This document shows positions 6,166 to 14,206 of a stretch of DNA of 14,865 nt, in pieces. The stretch lies in contig JBBQZP010000055.1 of the NCBI GenBank assembly GCA_038207585.1, positions 1-14,865 of the forward strand, written 5' to 3'. This stretch comes from JBBQZP01 sp038207585 (lineage in GTDB: Bacteria; Pseudomonadota; Alphaproteobacteria; Rhodobacterales; Rhodobacteraceae). The notes under the pieces are model-generated. The model saw only the letters and a program-made list of their open reading frames with translations, made no database searches and was not told where the DNA came from. Position 1 is the first letter of the stretch; each line of letters begins with the position of its first letter. The position numbers were made by a program, and so were the translations under genes.

Positions 6166-7142
6166 TGGCCTCGCACGATACTGGCCCCAATCGCCTGACC
6201 GACAGAATCGCAGCGCGATTTGAAAACCCGACGCTACGCTGGGGCGGGATCGGGCTGATCCTGATCCTCCTCGCCATCGTGCCCTCAGTTTTCGGGCAGT
6301 ACGCCACCGTCATCATGACCAACGCGCTGCTTTATGTGGTGTTGGCGCTTGGGCTGAACGTCGTCGTGGGCTTTGCCGGGTTGCTGGATCTGGGCTATGC
6401 GGCGTTCTTTGCAGTGGGTGCCTATACGATCGGCATCCTGACACTGGATTTCGGCGTGAACTTCTGGCTGGCACTGCCCTGCGCCGTGATGGCGGCCGCC
6501 ATCGCAGGCGTGATCATCGGCGGCCCCACCTTGCGACTGCGGTCGGATTACCTTGCCATTGTCACGCTGGGGTTTGGTGAGATCGTGCGCTTTTCCGCGC
6601 GCAATCTTGAAATCACCGGCAAGGCGAGCGGCCTTTCCGGCATCGGGCAACCGTGGCTTTTCGGCTGGCACATTGCCACGCCAACCGATTTCTACTTTGT
6701 GTTTTGCTGTCTTGCCATTGTTGCAGTGATCGTATCGTTGCGGCTGGAAAATTCCCGGCTGGGGCGGGCCTGGCTTTATGTTCGCCATGATGAGGACGTG
6801 GCCGAGGCGATGGGCATCAACCGTGTTGCGGTCAAGATGGCGGCCTATGTCACCGGGGCGATCTTTGCCTCGATCGGTGGCGCGTTCTTCGCCGCCAACC
6901 TTGGGGCGATTTCGCCGGAAAGCTTTTCATTCACCCAGTCGGTGCTGATCCTGATGGCGGTGATCCTGGGCGGGATGGGCAAGATCCCCGGCGTGATCCT
7001 TGGTGCCTTCATCGTGATTCTTGGACCAGAGCTTTTGCGCAATCTGGGCGAATTGCGGCTGATGGTGTTTGCGGTCATGCTGTTGTTGATAATGCTGTTT
7101 CGCCCCAGCGGCATCTGGCCCAAACGCGGGACACGGTCATGA
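6165..7142 (+). CDS. livM: ABC importer inner-membrane permease, LivM type
   Basis: A 325-residue polytopic membrane protein, partner of LivH. After a short cytoplasmic N-terminus come hydrophobic helices, then the LivM signature GLLDLGYAAFFAVGAY (72-87). A coupling helix region around EAMGINRVAVKMAAYVTGA follows, and further on VILGGMGKIPG near the C-terminus. It begins at the ATG overlapping the livH stop by one base, with GGAG (6152-6155) inside the end of livH as ribosome site. An in-frame upstream start at 6072 would read through livH and is not credible. It ends in an ATGA overlap with livG, so livH-M-G-F are one translationally coupled unit. Confidence 0.93.
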   Translation: MASHDTGPNRLTDRIAARFENPTLRWGGIGLILILLAIVPSVFGQYATVIMTNALLYVVLALGLNVVVGFAGLLDLGYAAFFAVGAYTIGILTLDFGVNFWLALPCAVMAAAIAGVIIGGPTLRLRSDYLAIVTLGFGEIVRFSARNLEITGKASGLSGIGQPWLFGWHIATPTDFYFVFCCLAIVAVIVSLRLENSRLGRAWLYVRHDEDVAEAMGINRVAVKMAAYVTGAIFASIGGAFFAANLGAISPESFSFTQSVLILMAVILGGMGKIPGVILGAFIVILGPELLRNLGELRLMVFAVMLLLIMLFRPSGIWPKRGTRS

Positions 7143-7933
7143 ACGGCGCCCTGTTGAACCTGACCGGCGTCAGTCTGGCCTTTGCCGGCAACACGGTGTT
7201 GCAAAACGTCAATTTTCAGGTGGCAGAAGGCGCGTTGGTCAGTCTGATCGGGCCGAACGGCGCGGGCAAGACCTCGCTCTTCAATTGCATCACCGGGTTT
7301 TACAAACCGCAGTCAGGGTCCATCACCTTCGACGGACACGAGCTTTTGAGGCTGAAACCGCACAAGGTGACGGCGTCAGGCATCGCGCGGACCTTTCAGA
7401 ACGTGCGGCTCTTTCGCGAAATGACGGTGATGCAGAATGTCATGTCGGGGATGCACAGCCGCACCAAAGCCGGTGCCATTGCAGCGATCCTGCGCCTGCC
7501 CTCGCAACGCGCCGAAGAGGCCGCCATCCGCGACTATTGCGAAAGCTGCCTGCGTTTTGTCGGGGTCGAGCCCGAGGAGTACGACCGCATCGCCACAACC
7601 CTTGCCTATGGTCACCAGCGCCGGGTCGAGATAGCGCGGGCGCTGGCCACACAGCCCAAACTGTTGCTGCTGGATGAACCGGCGGCGGGCCTCAACGCCG
7701 GTGAAAAGCAGGAATTGATCCTGCTGATCCGCCGCATCCGCGACGAGCGCGGTATCGCCGTTTTGCTGATCGAACATGACACCGGGCTGGTCATGCAGGT
7801 GTCTGAACGGATCAGCGTTCTGGACCATGGGGCCATGATCGCCGAAGGCACGGCCAAGGAAATTCAGTCCAACCCCAAGGTGATCGAGGCCTATCTGGGC
7901 CAGGAAGACGCGGAGGCCGAACTTGACTTTTGA
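7139..7933 (+). CDS. livG: ABC importer ATP-binding subunit, LivG type
   Basis: A 264-residue cytoplasmic ATPase. Walker A is GPNGAGKTS (38-46), the Q-loop is at Q87 (RTFQNVRLF), the ABC signature region is LAYGHQRRVEIARA (155-168), Walker B is LLLLDEP (175-181), and the switch histidine is H213 in IEHD. The LivG signature usually begins LSYG, so the serine is alanine here; LivG proteins already vary at this motif and I expect it to be active. The length fits LivG rather than LivF, and the C-terminal IQSNPKVIEAYLG is characteristic. The ATG overlaps the livM stop by four bases. The gene overlaps livF by 11 bases. Confidence 0.93.
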   Translation: MNGALLNLTGVSLAFAGNTVLQNVNFQVAEGALVSLIGPNGAGKTSLFNCITGFYKPQSGSITFDGHELLRLKPHKVTASGIARTFQNVRLFREMTVMQNVMSGMHSRTKAGAIAAILRLPSQRAEEAAIRDYCESCLRFVGVEPEEYDRIATTLAYGHQRRVEIARALATQPKLLLLDEPAAGLNAGEKQELILLIRRIRDERGIAVLLIEHDTGLVMQVSERISVLDHGAMIAEGTAKEIQSNPKVIEAYLGQEDAEAELDF

Positions 7934-8663
7934 CGGGCCGGAAAAAAACACCGAGGTTGTTCTGCGACTGTCGGGAGTCGAGGCGGGATACGGTCGTATC
8001 CGCGCGCTGAACGGCATCGACCTGGAGGTGCGGCGGGGCCAGATCGTGACCCTGCTCGGCGCAAATGGCGCGGGCAAGACGACCACGCTCAAAACCATCT
8101 CGGGTCTGGTTCGGCCCACAGCGGGCAGTGTTACATTTGAGGGTCAGGATATCACCCGGATGCGTGCCAGCGACATCGCACGTCTGGGCATTGCGCATGT
8201 GCCCGAGGGGCGTCACATCCTGCGCGGCCTGACGGTGCGCGAGAATCTGGAACTTGGCGCGTTCACCGTGCGTGATGCAGCCCTGCGCCGCGAGCGGATG
8301 CAAGAGGTTTACCGCCTGTTCCCGATCCTCGACCGGCGCAAGCATCAGGATGGCTCACTTTTGTCGGGCGGCGAACAGCAGATGCTGGCGATGGGCCGGG
8401 CGCTGATGCAGGGGCCCAAGGTCCTGTTGTTGGACGAGCCGTCGATGGGTCTGGCGCCCAAATTGGTTTTGGACACGATGCGCATCATCAAGCGCCTGAA
8501 CCAAGAGGGGGCCACAATCCTTCTGGTCGAACAGAACGCCCGGCTGGCGCTGAGGCTCGCGCATTACGGCTATGTGCTTGAAGGCGGGACGATCCGCATG
8601 CAAGGTCTCGCCGAAACGCTGCGGGCCGACACCTCGATCGTTCAGGCTTATCTCGGCGATTAG
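7923..8663 (+). CDS. livF: ABC importer ATP-binding subunit, LivF type
   Basis: A 246-residue ATPase, partner of LivG. Walker A is GANGAGKTT (46-54), the signature is LSGGEQQMLAMGRA (147-160), Walker B is VLLLDEPSMGL (167-177), and the switch position is LLVEQN (200-205), with Q in place of His as is usual in LivF. VPEGRHIL (93-100) is also typical. The start is inferred to be TTG at 7923: GGAGG (7912-7916) lies six bases upstream, the reading begins ten residues before the conserved VVLRLSGVEAGYG, and no ATG/GTG exists nearby in frame. It is the last gene of the transporter unit. Its stop lies only six bases from the stop of the converging minus-strand operon. Confidence 0.92.
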   Translation: MTFDGPEKNTEVVLRLSGVEAGYGRIRALNGIDLEVRRGQIVTLLGANGAGKTTTLKTISGLVRPTAGSVTFEGQDITRMRASDIARLGIAHVPEGRHILRGLTVRENLELGAFTVRDAALRRERMQEVYRLFPILDRRKHQDGSLLSGGEQQMLAMGRALMQGPKVLLLDEPSMGLAPKLVLDTMRIIKRLNQEGATILLVEQNARLALRLAHYGYVLEGGTIRMQGLAETLRADTSIVQAYLGD

Positions 8664-8676
8664 ATCCGTCTAACGC
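8656..8676. repeat. Small inverted repeat holding the two convergent stop codons
   Basis: TTAGA (8660-8664), TCCG, TCTAA (8669-8673), extendable by GCG/CGC with one bulged A. The livF stop TAG and the stop TAG of the minus-strand gene sit in opposite arms. It is a weak hairpin with no T-runs, so it is at best a poor bidirectional terminator. Confidence 0.35.
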
Positions 8677-9698
8677 GCGCCCCATGTATCTGACAGCCGA
8701 TACCCCTCGGGCCAAGGGTCGTCGGGGTCGCGCATGTGTTGATGGATGCCGGTGATCCAGCCGCGCCCTGAAAGCTCTGGCAGGATGGCCGGTTTGCCGC
8801 CCACGGTCGTCTGCCCCAGAACCCGCCCGGTAAAAGTTGACCCAATCAGCGAAACAGCAGTCAGCGTGTCGTGCGGTTTCATGTCCCCCCGCGCGGACAG
8901 CACCGCCATGCGGGCGCACAATGCAGTGCCGGTGGGCGAGCGATCGACCTTGCCCGGCTGGATGGCCACGGCAGCGCCGGCACGCAACCCGTCAGGCCCA
9001 CGGGTCAGCGGCCCGGCGAAGAGGCAAAACGAGATATGCGTCCAGTCGGGGTTTTCGGGATGGTGAAATCCCAGCGCCGCATTCGCCGCGTTGGTGATCT
9101 TGACGCCAAGTTTGGCAATGTCATGCGCCTCATCCGCCACCAGCGAAAATCCCATCGCGTCGGCATCGACGATCACAAAGCTGTCGCCGCCATAGGCGGT
9201 GTCCACCGTCAGCGTCGGCAGGCCCGGCACCTCCAGCGGCACACCAAGGCTGGCGGCAAAGCTGGGCAGGTTCTGCACAAAGATCCGCTCTGCCTTGCCA
9301 TTCCGGCATTCGGCCCGCACCTTGACCAGCCCGCCCGGCGCTTCAAGCAGCAGTTCCGTCACCGGTTCGGTCATCGGCAGGATGCCACTGTCCAAAAGGA
9401 CTGTCGCCACGCAGATCGAGTTTGATCCTGACATCGGCGGCGTGTCCTCTGGCTCCATGATGATGAAGGCGGCATCGGCATCCGGATGTTTCGGCGGCAC
9501 CAGCAGATTGACATGCCGGAACACACCACCACGCGGTTCGTTCAGCACAAAGTTGCGCAAGTGGCCGTCACGGGCGATCCAGCGGCTTTGGTCCCAGATC
9601 GTGGCACCGGGTGGCGGGGCCACACCGCCCACGATGACATCACCGACCTCGCCCTCGGCATGGGCAGATATGACATGGATGGTCAGGTTGGTGCGCAT
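8670..9698 (-). CDS. Proline racemase-superfamily protein with Ser/Thr active-site pair; possible 3-hydroxyproline dehydratase
   Basis: A 342-residue protein of the proline racemase/hydroxyproline epimerase superfamily (two-lobed PLP-independent fold). Recognisable elements are NEPRGG (53-58), the first catalytic loop PPMSGSNS (87-94), TAYGGDSFVIVDA (167-179), and the second catalytic loop DRSPTGTA (252-259). The two positions that are Cys and Cys in racemases and epimerases are S90 and T256 here. Loss of the second acid/base to Thr is the mark of trans-3-hydroxy-L-proline dehydratases (Cys/Thr), which need only one base. A one-base dehydratase using Ser is therefore my best guess; racemase activity looks unlikely. 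It is the last gene of the minus-strand operon, 16 bases after the AcnX stop, with AGGAAG seven bases before its ATG. The neighbouring cis-3-hydroxyproline dehydratase fits shared use of pyrroline-2-carboxylate. Confidence 0.85.
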   Translation of the reverse strand: MRTNLTIHVISAHAEGEVGDVIVGGVAPPPGATIWDQSRWIARDGHLRNFVLNEPRGGVFRHVNLLVPPKHPDADAAFIIMEPEDTPPMSGSNSICVATVLLDSGILPMTEPVTELLLEAPGGLVKVRAECRNGKAERIFVQNLPSFAASLGVPLEVPGLPTLTVDTAYGGDSFVIVDADAMGFSLVADEAHDIAKLGVKITNAANAALGFHHPENPDWTHISFCLFAGPLTRGPDGLRAGAAVAIQPGKVDRSPTGTALCARMAVLSARGDMKPHDTLTAVSLIGSTFTGRVLGQTTVGGKPAILPELSGRGWITGIHQHMRDPDDPWPEGYRLSDTWGAR

Positions 9699-9714
9699 CG
9701 CGGTCTTCCTATGG

Positions 9715-11388
9715 TCAGGTCAGCCAATCCGGCAGGGTTTTCGGTGCAATGCCGGTTCGGGCGACGGTAACGCAATCGGCAAGGCTGCCAAAGCGCACCT
9801 CGCGCCCGCTGAGACCCGGCGCATAATGGGCGTATTTGCCGGAATTCGTCATCAGAGTGCGGGCCTCGGGCGGGAAGATCGGCTCGGTGATGGAACACCA
9901 GCAGATGTCGGGGATGACCTGCGCGCCGAACGCCTCAAGCAGGGTTAGCGTGTCTTCGGCACGGGCCTTGGCCAGCACATCCTGCCCAACGGTCACGATC
10001 ACGGCGGTGCCTTCGGCCCTGTGCCCCTGCACCAGCGCCGCCAAGGCGCGGCATTCGGTCAACGAGAAATGCGGGCTGCCAAAGGCCACCAGATCGACCT
10101 TTTCCGGGCCTGGGTTCAGTTCTGACCAGACGCGGGCAAGATCAGCCTTTGTGACGGTGACGGCATCTGTGACATCCGGAAAATTCCCCGCTTCGGGCGT
10201 GATGCCGGCGACGTGCAGCATCGGGGCGGCCGATGTGGTGCCAAAGGCCGCACACATCGCCTTCAGATCATCACGCGACGGGGCAAGACGTTCCAGCCCG
10301 GTCAGGATCGGGATCCGGTCAGGCGAAAGCTGGCCCGCGTTATAGCCCAGCATCGGCCAAAGCGCATCATCATGGCCCGCAGGACAGATCACCTCAATTC
10401 GGCGCAGCGGGGCGCGGTTGGCCTCCAGGTAGACCCCAGACAAGGGCGCGCGCCCGGTCATGGCGATGAAAAGATCAAAGTAGTCGGGATGCTTGACGGT
10501 GCGCGCCGCCAGAACGGTATTGGCGTAGATCACCGCGTTGGATTCCGACCAGCCGATCATCTCGCCAGCTTGCGGAGCCGTCTCCAGCAGATAGGGCGCG
10601 CAGGTAAAGGTCGGGCGGGCCCCCATCTTCACATAGGCATCGGCAAGGCGCGCCGCGCGCAGGCCGAATTGCGGCGGCACACCCTGACTGCGCCAGTTGC
10701 CGTGATCCACCGAGATGGCGTTGATCGTGGTGGGGATACAGACGCGAGCCTCCATCTGGGCCATGGTTTCGGCAAAGCGCAGGTTGGCGGTGTTGGCAAG
10801 GATGCAGCCGTCGATATGCCCTTGGGTCACATCGACCAGCGCGCTGGCCCCTTGCAGGGCGGCCATGGCGCAGACCACCTGTATCGCGATGCAGGTGGCC
10901 GGGCCGCACGCCCCGTCCAGCATGGCCTGATCCTGTGTGGTCAAGGTCAGGTTGACCACCGGCAGCGGGTTCAGCGGCACGGTGCGGCCATCGACGATCA
11001 GGGCCGCGTCGGTCAACTCGACCTGTCGCGCCTTGGCGACAGTGGCAAACTCTGCCGCGCCCAGCCGCACGACCGGCACGTTGCGGTCAAACATCCGCCC
11101 AGCGATCATCGCACCCAAGGTAACAATATCCTCTGCCTCGCGAAACACAAACGCGGCCGGTGCAAGACCGTTCAGCGCAAGATCGAGCGTAACCCCGCTG
11201 CCGCTGCACGATCCCCGCGTGGTGGGCATCACCAGAACCTTGCCGGCCAGCGATTGCCCGCACAAGGGATGATGCGCGTCAATGATGACCCCGGTCAGCG
11301 GATCGACCCCTCCCCAAAAGCTGAGCCCTTCGCCGGTGGCCAGAACCTGCCCGCTCGCCCGGCCCGAAAGGATGCTGAACGCGCTCAT
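9715..11388 (-). CDS. Aconitase X (fused DUF126-DUF521), probable cis-3-hydroxy-L-proline dehydratase
   Basis: A 557-residue cytosolic iron-sulfur enzyme. The N-terminal swivel domain (about 1-135, AcnX small subunit/DUF126) carries PTTRGSCSGSG (55-65). The large AcnX domain (about 140-550) carries FTCAPYLLE (261-269), FGSPHFSLTE (436-445), PDICWC (493-498) and TNSGKYAHYAPG (514-525). C263 and C496 are the likely cluster ligands. Archaeal homologues with separate subunits are mevalonate-5-phosphate dehydratases. Fused bacterial ones studied in Agrobacterium dehydrate cis-3-hydroxy-L-proline to pyrroline-2-carboxylate, which the neighbouring epimerase and DadA-like genes support. The ATG overlaps the epimerase stop by four bases (ATGA). 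The product would need a reductase to become proline; the ProC-like gene at 999-1769 is a candidate. Confidence 0.88.
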   Translation of the reverse strand: MSAFSILSGRASGQVLATGEGLSFWGGVDPLTGVIIDAHHPLCGQSLAGKVLVMPTTRGSCSGSGVTLDLALNGLAPAAFVFREAEDIVTLGAMIAGRMFDRNVPVVRLGAAEFATVAKARQVELTDAALIVDGRTVPLNPLPVVNLTLTTQDQAMLDGACGPATCIAIQVVCAMAALQGASALVDVTQGHIDGCILANTANLRFAETMAQMEARVCIPTTINAISVDHGNWRSQGVPPQFGLRAARLADAYVKMGARPTFTCAPYLLETAPQAGEMIGWSESNAVIYANTVLAARTVKHPDYFDLFIAMTGRAPLSGVYLEANRAPLRRIEVICPAGHDDALWPMLGYNAGQLSPDRIPILTGLERLAPSRDDLKAMCAAFGTTSAAPMLHVAGITPEAGNFPDVTDAVTVTKADLARVWSELNPGPEKVDLVAFGSPHFSLTECRALAALVQGHRAEGTAVIVTVGQDVLAKARAEDTLTLLEAFGAQVIPDICWCSITEPIFPPEARTLMTNSGKYAHYAPGLSGREVRFGSLADCVTVARTGIAPKTLPDWLT

Positions 11389-12386
11389 TTAACAACGAAC
11401 CCATGGGCAAAAGGATCGCGGTCGTCGATGAAGATGGTGTTGATCCCCGTCACCCGCGCCCAGCCCGCGATAGACGGGATGATAGCGGCTCGGCCTGCCA
11501 CGGTTGCCGACGCCTCAACCCGGCCCTTGAACAATGATCCGATGATGGATTCATGCACGAAATCTTCGCCCACGCGCAGCTTTCCCTTGGCCACCAGCTG
11601 CGCCATGCGCGACGAGGTCCCGGTGCCGCAGGGTGAGCGGTCAATCGCCTTGTCGCCATACAGCACCGCATTGCGCCCCTGCGCCTGTGGGTCTCGGGCG
11701 GCGCCTGTCCACAGAATATGCGACAACCCGCAGATCGCGGGGTGTTCGGGGTGGATGAAGTCATGTTTCGCGTTCAACGCCTCGCGCAATGTGCGGCCCA
11801 TCTGCACCAATTGCCCGGCGTTGTAATCGCCCATGTCACGGTAATTCTTCTGCGGATCGACGATCGCATAGAAATTGCCGCCATAGGCCACATCGACGGT
11901 GATTTCGCCCAGACCCTCGACCTTAGCCGTCAGACCCTCGGCGTAAAGGAAGGCGGGGACGTTGGTCAGCCGCACCTCTTCGATAAAGCGGCCCTCTTGC
12001 CGGTAGACCACATCGACCCGGCCCGCCGGCGTGTCCAGCCGCAGCGTGCCCGGCGTTTGCGGGCGGATCAGGCCGTTTTCCAGCGCGATGGTGACGGTTC
12101 CGATGGTGCCATGCCCGCACATCGGCAGGCAGCCCGAGGTTTCGATGAACAGCACGGCCACATCGCAATCGGGCCGTGTGGGCGGGTAAAGGATCGCGCC
12201 CGACATCTGGTCATGGCCGCGCGGCTCGAACATCAGGCCGGTGCGGATCCAGTCGAACTCGGCCAGAAAATGCGCCCGCTTTTCCAGCATCGTGTCGCCG
12301 CGCAACGGGGGCGCGCCCCCACTGACAAGGCGCACCGGATTGCCGCAGGTATGGCCGTCTATGCAGGAAAACGTGTGTTGCATCAT
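11385..12386 (-). CDS. lhpA: 4-hydroxyproline 2-epimerase (proline racemase superfamily, Cys/Cys)
   Basis: A 333-residue PLP-independent epimerase that interconverts trans-4-hydroxy-L-proline and cis-4-hydroxy-D-proline, the first step of bacterial hydroxyproline breakdown. Both catalytic cysteines are present: C90 in PMCGHGTIG and C253 in DRSPCGTGTSSRMA. The N-terminus TFSCIDGHTCGNPVRLV is typical, as is DVAYGGNFYAIVD (165-177). Epimerase rather than proline racemase is favoured by MCGHGTIG and by the neighbouring DadA-like gene; 3-hydroxyproline epimerisation is also possible. The start is one of two adjacent ATGs (12386 or 12383), with AAGG five or eight bases upstream. The much longer in-frame extension upstream lies inside the DadA-like gene and is not used. 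The gene overlaps its neighbours on both sides (ATGA), so it is co-translated with them. Confidence 0.92.
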   Translation of the reverse strand: MMQHTFSCIDGHTCGNPVRLVSGGAPPLRGDTMLEKRAHFLAEFDWIRTGLMFEPRGHDQMSGAILYPPTRPDCDVAVLFIETSGCLPMCGHGTIGTVTIALENGLIRPQTPGTLRLDTPAGRVDVVYRQEGRFIEEVRLTNVPAFLYAEGLTAKVEGLGEITVDVAYGGNFYAIVDPQKNYRDMGDYNAGQLVQMGRTLREALNAKHDFIHPEHPAICGLSHILWTGAARDPQAQGRNAVLYGDKAIDRSPCGTGTSSRMAQLVAKGKLRVGEDFVHESIIGSLFKGRVEASATVAGRAAIIPSIAGWARVTGINTIFIDDRDPFAHGFVVK

Positions 12387-13618
12387 CGCTGCCTTGTGAA
12401 GCGTGAGGGGGAAAAGGGCGCCACATCCAGTCCGGGTGGCTGGTCCGTCATCATGTCTGCCACGATCTGCGCGGTGCCGGCAGATTGCGTCAGTCCAAGA
12501 TGCCCGTGCCCGAATGCGCAGATCACGTCGGGGCGACCGGGCAGGGGGCCGATGGCGGGAAGGCTGTCGGGCAGCGATGGGCGAAAGCCCATCCATTGCA
12601 CACCGCCGGTGGTTTTCAGCCCCGGCAGGAACTGAGCGGCCTTCTTCAGCATCGCGTCCGCCCGCGCATAGTTCGGCGGCAGGTCCAGCCCGCCCAGTTC
12701 CACAGCCCCACCGACCCTGATGCCTGAGGTGAGACTTGAGACGACAAAGCCATGCTCGCCAAACGTCACCTGCAAGCGCAGATCGAACGCATCAAGCGGC
12801 AGGGTCGTGTTGTAGCCACGCTCGGTTTCCAGCGGGATCGTCACGCCCGCCGTGCGCGCCAACCGGTGCGAAAACGCGCCCGCCGCCAGAACCACCCGCC
12901 CCTGCATCATGCCGACGCTGGTCTGCACTCCGCCGGGGACCAGCGCTTGCGCTTCAGCGATCACGATCTCGCCTCCGCGTGCTTTCAGGCTGTCCGCCAA
13001 GGCCAACGTGTAGTCGCGCGGATCGGTGACCGAACACCAGCTTGGGGTCAGGGTCGCATAGGTGAAGCGCGGTGCAAGTCCGGGCTGGATCTCGGCAATC
13101 TCGGGGCCCTTCAGATGGCGAAAATTGAAGCCTTCTGACGCCCTGATCTGCCATCCGGGCAACGATGCTGCAAACTCTGGCTCGCCCTCGTAAACCTGCA
13201 ACTGGCCGTTGCGCCGCAGCATGGCTTGCAGGCCAGCACGTTGCAGGAACGGGTCCAGTGCCGCCTGCGAGACCCGCATCAGGCCCGACTGCGCCAAAGT
13301 AGACGCCCGCACCTGCGCAGCCCCGCTTGCCCGCCAAAAGCGCAGCATCCACGGCGCTATCCGCAGTGCATAGCGCGGTGGCACACTCAGCGGCCCCAAC
13401 GGATCCAACAGCCATTTGGGCGCCTTGCGGATGATCCGGGGCGAGGCGAGCGGCAAAATGTCGGTAAAGGCAAAGGCCCCGGCATTGCCCGCCGATGCCC
13501 CCGCAGCTGGGCCCTTGAGGTCCACGACCCGCACGCGCAATCCGCGCGACAGCAAGTCAAGCGCCGCCGAAAGTCCAATCAGACCCGCGCCGATCACGAT
13601 AACATCCGGGGACTTCAC
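12383..13618 (-). CDS. FAD-dependent DadA-like D-amino-acid dehydrogenase, probable cis-4-hydroxy-D-proline dehydrogenase
   Basis: A 411-residue DAO-family flavoprotein. The FAD-binding Rossmann motif VIVIGAGLIG (6-15) is followed by VVDLKGPAAGASAGNAGAF (31-49), the second flavin contact typical of DadA-type enzymes. The C-terminal FGHGHLGLTQSAGT is the closing FAD motif. With the adjacent 4-hydroxyproline epimerase it should oxidise cis-4-hydroxy-D-proline to pyrroline-4-hydroxy-2-carboxylate, passing electrons to the respiratory chain (HypO-type single-chain enzyme rather than the three-subunit LhpBEF). GTG at 13618 is preferred because it puts the Rossmann strand five residues from the start. 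The only upstream option is a TTG at 13675 that adds 19 unconserved residues. The ribosome site before GTG is weak (AGAG). It is the first gene of the four-gene minus-strand operon, so the operon promoter must lie in 13619-14188. Confidence 0.88.
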   Translation of the reverse strand: MKSPDVIVIGAGLIGLSAALDLLSRGLRVRVVDLKGPAAGASAGNAGAFAFTDILPLASPRIIRKAPKWLLDPLGPLSVPPRYALRIAPWMLRFWRASGAAQVRASTLAQSGLMRVSQAALDPFLQRAGLQAMLRRNGQLQVYEGEPEFAASLPGWQIRASEGFNFRHLKGPEIAEIQPGLAPRFTYATLTPSWCSVTDPRDYTLALADSLKARGGEIVIAEAQALVPGGVQTSVGMMQGRVVLAAGAFSHRLARTAGVTIPLETERGYNTTLPLDAFDLRLQVTFGEHGFVVSSLTSGIRVGGAVELGGLDLPPNYARADAMLKKAAQFLPGLKTTGGVQWMGFRPSLPDSLPAIGPLPGRPDVICAFGHGHLGLTQSAGTAQIVADMMTDQPPGLDVAPFSPSRFTRQR

Positions 13619-14188
13619 CTCTGATTGGCCAAAGTAAAGATGTCGCGGCGGGTATAGCGGCGAGGTGAAGCACAACCGAGCGTGCTGCGGGCAGTCGTCT
13701 CACCTGCGCTCCACCCGGAGCCATTTCCATTCCAGTTGATGCGGGGCCGCGACATTTACGGTTTCCTTGGTTGAAAGGATCGGCGATTCCCGAATTGAAG
13801 AAACTATGCTGCTGCGCACGGACCAGTTCAATGCCAAGGCTGTCAAGAATACATAAAAAATACAGTTGCGGCCCTGATCCGCATTTCCAATCGATTGCAT
13901 TCGCAGTTTTCCTTTGAAGAAACTTGTGATGTGGGGAGGCCGGGGGCGTTCAGAATGCTGGCGGAAGCGCTGCTAAGGTCGTCGTATCGCGCGTTGCCGA
14001 AATTTCAAATAAAGGCCGAAAGATCGATACTGCCAAGACCGATGAATATCGGGATCAGGAAGAAATGATTCATTTCTGGTGCCCTTCCGCCGGGCGCAGG
14101 GCCACCCGAGGGGCATGGGTAAAGGAAAATCGATTGAGGCTGGCAGGTCGGTTTCCTTCCATTGAGGCTTGCCCCGGCGCTCACGGTC
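13619..14188. other. 570-bp intergenic stretch upstream of the minus-strand operon
   Basis: No convincing gene. A 66-codon minus-strand reading frame (13900 to 13700) has an AAGGA ribosome site but no recognisable domain; it may be leader sequence. A minus-strand TTGACA is present (13846-13841), but no good -10 lies 16-18 bases downstream, so the operon promoter is not located. An AT-rich run lies near 13849-13862. A 7-bp inverted repeat lies at 14061-14077. No TGTCGACA palindrome occurs here. The right edge is the IS3 end. Confidence 0.6.
14061..14077. repeat. Inverted repeat AGAAATG-ATT-CATTTCT
   Basis: Two perfect 7-bp arms around a 3-nt centre, 112 bases from the IS3 end. The size and symmetry fit a dimeric regulator site, but it lies over 440 bases upstream of the nearest start codon. 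Function unknown. Confidence 0.35.
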
Positions 14189-14206
14189 TGAATAGCCCCT
14201 AGTTTG

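Noticed and set aside
10213..11826. 537-codon open frame on the plus strand opposite aconitase X and the epimerase
   Set aside because: Antisense to two solid enzyme genes, with low-complexity Arg/His/Gly-rich translation and no domain.
12387..12596. 70-residue N-terminal extension of the 4-hydroxyproline epimerase
   Set aside because: It lies inside the upstream dehydrogenase gene and is not part of the family. The ATG at 12386/12383 has a ribosome site and matches the usual start.
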